Shown here in pieces: positions 6,824 to 9,382 of a DNA stretch of 9,382 nucleotides; the first letter of the stretch is position 1; each line of letters begins with the position of its first letter. Below the pieces are notes generated by a model. It searched no databases and was not told the origin of the DNA. It saw only the letters and a program-made list of their open reading frames with translations. Source of the stretch: Betaproteobacteria bacterium. GTDB taxonomy: Bacteria > Pseudomonadota > Gammaproteobacteria > Burkholderiales > SG8-41. A program made the translations under genes and the position numbers. The DNA lies in the NCBI GenBank assembly GCA_021300125.1, contig JAJTHX010000171.1, forward strand, positions 1 to 9,382, given 5' to 3'.

Positions 6824-8914
6824 TTAGTCCAGCACCATCAGCCAGTCCACGGCGGTCGCGCCCTGCGGACCGGCGAGCACCGGGTTCAGATCCAGTTCGC
6901 GCAGCCGCGGCCCGGCCGCCGCGCCCAGTCGCGACACTGCACTGACCATCCGCGCCACCGCTGTCCTGTCCACCGGCGCTGCGCCGCGCACACCATCCAA
7001 TACCGCCCTGCTTTTGAGTTCGTCGAGCATGCGCAGGGCTTCGGCTTCGGTGACCGGGGCGGCGCGGAACACCACATCCTTGAACACTTCGATCAGCACC
7101 CCGCCCAGCCCGACCATCACCACCGGGCCGAAGGTCGGGTCGCGCTGCAGGCCGATCACCAGTTCGGTCGTGCCCTGTGCCATGGCCTGCACCAGCACGC
7201 CGCTGATGCGGGCATCGGACTTGTACGCGCGGGCGTTGGCGATCAGCCGCGCATGGGCCGCACGCACGGCGGCCGCATCCTTCAGATTCAGGGCGACACC
7301 TTTGGCCTCGGTCTTGTGCAGGATGTCCGGGGATTCAATCTTGAGCACCACCGGGTAACCCAGGGCTTCGGCGGCCGCGACCGCGGCGTCGGCACTGCCG
7401 GCCAGCTTCGCCGCGGCGGTCTGCACGCCGCAGCCTTGCAGCAGCGCCTGACCTTCGAGGCTGGATACCGGGCCGGGCTGCGCCGGGAGTTTCAGTGCAG
7501 GCAGTTGCAATGCCGCGCGTGCCGGCGCATCCGCCTGCCATTGGCGACGGGCTTCAGCGTATTGCACCAGCGCTCCGATGGCATCGACGGCGGCTTCTGC
7601 GCTGCGCAGCACCGGGATGCCGGCAGCGCGCATCTGCTCGCCGGCGGCCTCGGGCATGCCCATCCAGCACACGATGAAGGGCTTGCTCGCCTGCGCTTTG
7701 GCTTCGACGAAGTTGCGCACGTTCAGATCGGCCTGCTTTTCGGAGAACGACAGCCAGGCAATCGCCACATCCACCTTCGGATCGGAAAGCAGGATCTTGA
7801 TGCTCTCGCGCATCAGGTTGGGATCGACCAGCCCCTGCGCGGTGATGTCCACCGGATTGCCGGTGGAACCGAAGGCCGGCACCACCTTGCGCAGCGCGGC
7901 GGTGGTCGCCTCGCTCAGTGTCGCCACGTCGAGGCCGATTTCCTCGGCCCGGTCAGCCATCAGCGCGCCGGCGCCGCCGGAGCGCGTGATGATGCCGATG
8001 CCACGCCCGCCGGGCAGCGCGCACTGAGAAAATACTTCAACAAAATCAAGTAGTTGCTCATCACTGCGAGCGCGGATGATACCGCGCTGGCGGATCACGC
8101 CGGCAAACACCGCATCCTCTCCGGCGAGTGAACCGGTATGCGAAGCAATCGCCTTGGCGCCAGCCCTGGTGCGGCCCACCTTGGTCAGCACCAGCGGCTT
8201 GCCGCGCGCCAGCGCATCCTCCGCCACACGCAGCAGTCCCGGCCCGTTTTTCAATCCCTCGATGTAACCGGCACCGACGGTGACCTTGTCCTCGGCAACA
8301 ATCGCGCCCATCACATCGACAAACTGCAGGTCGGTCTCGTTGCCGGTATTGACGAAAAATCCGAAGTTGAGACCGCGCTTGCGCGCAACCCCCGCCGTGG
8401 CGGTGCCCAGTGCGCCGGACTGGGTGACGAATGCCGCCGGGCCTTCCGGGGTCGGCCCCAGCGAAAACTGGCTGAAGGTCGCCATCATGTTCTCGAACAC
8501 ATTGACCAGCCCCAGACAATTGGGACCGAGCACGCGCACGCCGCTGTCACGGATCGCCTGCCTGAGTTCCGCCTCCAGCTGCACGCCATCGCCGCCGACT
8601 TCGCTGAATCCGGAACTGAACACCACCGCAACCTTGACGCCCTTGCGGCCGAGTTCGCGCAGCGTCTCCGGCACATGCCTTGCCGGCACTGCGACCACGG
8701 CGAGATCCACCGTGCCCGGAATCGAAGCGACATCCGGATAACAGGGCCGGTCAAGCAGCGTCTGGTATTTCGGGTTCACCGGCAGGATGCGCCCGGCATA
8801 ACCCTTGTCGACCAGCGCCTTGAAGGTGCGGCCGTTGATCTTGTTGAAATCGGTGGAGGCGCCGATCACCGCAATGGATTGCGGATGGAGCAGCGCACGC
8901 AGGGCGTCGTTCAT
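6824..8914 (-). CDS. NDP-forming acyl-CoA synthetase (acetate-CoA ligase family)
   Basis: A 696-residue single-chain enzyme joining the alpha and beta parts of ADP-forming acyl-CoA synthetases. It would convert a free acid, CoA and a nucleoside triphosphate to acyl-CoA, nucleoside diphosphate and phosphate, here the activation step of the pathway. The order is a CoA-binding Rossmann domain (about 5-135, with SIAVIGAS at 13-20 and GPNCLG at 130-135), succinyl-CoA-ligase-like domains (about 155-455) with the phospho-histidine H259 in ASHTGSLAGED, and a C-terminal ATP-grasp domain (about 480-696, with GYPVVLKIESPDILHKTEAKG and RELDLNPVL). Protein acetyltransferases of the Pat type share this core but add a GNAT domain, which is absent. 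The frame extends to a GTG at 8965, but that codon lies between the -35 and -10 boxes of the predicted promoter, so ATG 8912-8914 is chosen; its ribosome site is weak. It is the first gene of the operon. Confidence 0.92.
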   Translation of the reverse strand: MNDALRALLHPQSIAVIGASTDFNKINGRTFKALVDKGYAGRILPVNPKYQTLLDRPCYPDVASIPGTVDLAVVAVPARHVPETLRELGRKGVKVAVVFSSGFSEVGGDGVQLEAELRQAIRDSGVRVLGPNCLGLVNVFENMMATFSQFSLGPTPEGPAAFVTQSGALGTATAGVARKRGLNFGFFVNTGNETDLQFVDVMGAIVAEDKVTVGAGYIEGLKNGPGLLRVAEDALARGKPLVLTKVGRTRAGAKAIASHTGSLAGEDAVFAGVIRQRGIIRARSDEQLLDFVEVFSQCALPGGRGIGIITRSGGAGALMADRAEEIGLDVATLSEATTAALRKVVPAFGSTGNPVDITAQGLVDPNLMRESIKILLSDPKVDVAIAWLSFSEKQADLNVRNFVEAKAQASKPFIVCWMGMPEAAGEQMRAAGIPVLRSAEAAVDAIGALVQYAEARRQWQADAPARAALQLPALKLPAQPGPVSSLEGQALLQGCGVQTAAAKLAGSADAAVAAAEALGYPVVLKIESPDILHKTEAKGVALNLKDAAAVRAAHARLIANARAYKSDARISGVLVQAMAQGTTELVIGLQRDPTFGPVVMVGLGGVLIEVFKDVVFRAAPVTEAEALRMLDELKSRAVLDGVRGAAPVDRTAVARMVSAVSRLGAAAGPRLRELDLNPVLAGPQGATAVDWLMVLD

Positions 8915-8949
8915 TTTCTGGACTGTAAGGGGCTGATGAGTGACGGGGG

Positions 8950-8978
8950 AAGATAGCCGCTGCACACCCGCGGGTCAA
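8950..8978 (-). promoter_or_regulatory. Sigma70-type promoter of the six-gene catabolic operon
   Basis: On the minus strand, TTGACC (8973-8978, five of six) and TATCTT (8950-8955, four of six) are separated by exactly 17 bases. Transcription would start near 8943, giving a leader of about 28 bases before ATG 8914. It excludes the upstream GTG at 8965 as a start for this transcript. Confidence 0.65.
8966..8975. promoter_or_regulatory. Perfect 10-bp palindrome, candidate operator
   Basis: ACCCGCGGGT reads the same on both strands. It overlaps the -35 box of the operon promoter and runs into its spacer, the classic place for a repressor site, and lies 67 bases upstream of the divergent binding-protein gene, so it could influence both. 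A 10-base GC palindrome can arise by chance in such DNA, and no regulator gene is in the window to pair it with. Confidence 0.35.
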
Positions 8979-9030
8979 ACCTGCTGGGCGCTGCGTCTTC
9001 GTGCTAGATTCATGCAAAACAAATCATACT

Positions 9031-9037
9031 GGAGGAG
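9031..9037 (+). promoter_or_regulatory. Strong ribosome binding site of the Bug-family gene
   Basis: GGAGGAG, with five bases before ATG 9043. It is by far the strongest Shine-Dalgarno in the window and suggests high expression, as is common for binding proteins. I found no convincing -10/-35 pair for this gene in 8915-9030; TAGATT at 9005-9010 is the best -10 candidate but has no good -35 partner. Confidence 0.8.
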
Positions 9038-9042
9038 AAGCC

Positions 9043-9382
9043 ATGAACAAGATCGCCATCGGCTGCATCGCCGCCGCGCTGCTTGCCGCAGGACAGGCTG
9101 CAGCGCAGACCGCCCAGAATTTTCCGTCACGCGCGCTGCGCATGGTGATCCATTTTCCGCCAGGCGGCCCCACCGACTTTGTCGGCCGTGCGATGGGCCA
9201 GCGCCTGTCCGAAATCTGGAAACAGCAGGTCATTGTCGAAAACCGGCCGGGTGCCGGCGGCGTGATCGGGGTCGAAAACGTGCTGCGCTCTCCACCCGAC
9301 GGCTACACCATTCTCTTCGGCACCGGCGGTTCGCTGGCGCTGGCGCCAGCGCTCAACCCCAAGCTGCCCTATGACGTGTTCA
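9043..9382 (+). CDS. Bug/TctC-family periplasmic solute-binding protein (5' part, runs off the edge)
   Basis: The first 113 residues of a tripartite-tricarboxylate-transporter receptor-type protein, usually about 320-330 residues long. Residues 1-21 or so are a signal peptide: M-N-K start, hydrophobic IAIGCIAAALLAA, and an AxA site (QAAAQ), so the protein is periplasmic. Family hallmarks follow: FPSRALRMVIHFPPGGPTD (27-45), VIVENRPGAGGVIG (63-76), and PPDGYTILFGT (84-94). Such proteins bind carboxylates and related small molecules and feed TctAB permeases, or act as orphans. No TctA or TctB gene is visible here, though they could lie beyond the edge. It is transcribed away from the acyl-CoA operon with 128 bases between start codons, so shared regulation and a shared substrate are likely but inferred. 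The ATG has a near-ideal ribosome site. Confidence 0.93.
   Translation, partial: MNKIAIGCIAAALLAAGQAAAQTAQNFPSRALRMVIHFPPGGPTDFVGRAMGQRLSEIWKQQVIVENRPGAGGVIGVENVLRSPPDGYTILFGTGGSLALAPALNPKLPYDVF

Noticed and set aside
6158..8053. A 631-codon open frame on the plus strand opposite the acyl-CoA dehydrogenase and synthetase genes
   Set aside because: It is antisense to two genes with complete catalytic motifs, crosses their boundary, and its translation is low-complexity (rich in H, R, G, Q), typical of the complementary frame of GC-rich coding DNA.

Overview
The window (9382 bases, GC-rich outside a few AT-rich linkers) looks like chromosome of a betaproteobacterium, probably Burkholderiales. 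This is inferred from three things: a Bug/TctC-type solute-binding protein gene, a family greatly expanded in that group; the beta-oxidation-type enzymes; and a tRNA-Gly 5' half of the proteobacterial GCC-isoacceptor type. No mobile element, CRISPR array or phage gene was seen.

Layout, from right to left on the minus strand: a six-gene run starts at a well-formed promoter near 8950-8978. It encodes an NDP-forming acyl-CoA synthetase (6824-8914), an acyl-CoA dehydrogenase (5618-6805), an MFS permease (4368-5621), an enoyl-CoA hydratase/isomerase-family protein (3490-4293), a PaaH-like two-domain 3-hydroxyacyl-CoA dehydrogenase (1922-3451) and a thiolase (691-1893). Further left are a small unrecognised gene (119-499) and the first 31 bases of a tRNA-Gly gene (1-31) with its own TATAAT promoter, running off the left edge. 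On the plus strand, divergent from the operon, a Bug-family periplasmic binding protein begins at 9043 and runs off the right edge.

The enzymes form a nearly complete CoA-thioester spiral: activation of a free acid at the cost of a nucleoside triphosphate, alpha,beta-dehydrogenation, hydration, oxidation of the 3-hydroxyl, and thiolytic cleavage. With a permease inside the operon and a binding protein beside it, the cluster reads as an uptake and catabolism module for one carboxylic acid. The substrate is not visible in the sequence. The PaaH-like dehydrogenase, the PcaF/PaaJ-like thiolase and the Bug protein make a dicarboxylate or ring-cleavage product (an adipate-like acid) a reasonable guess, no more.

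The main oddity is the hydratase-family protein. Both positions that carry the catalytic glutamates in crotonase are alanine, so the hydration step may use different chemistry, or the protein may do something else. Regulatory points of interest are a perfect 10-bp palindrome over the operon promoter, and a strong hairpin followed by an AT-rich promoter-like segment between the permease and hydratase genes, suggesting the operon may be expressed as two segments.
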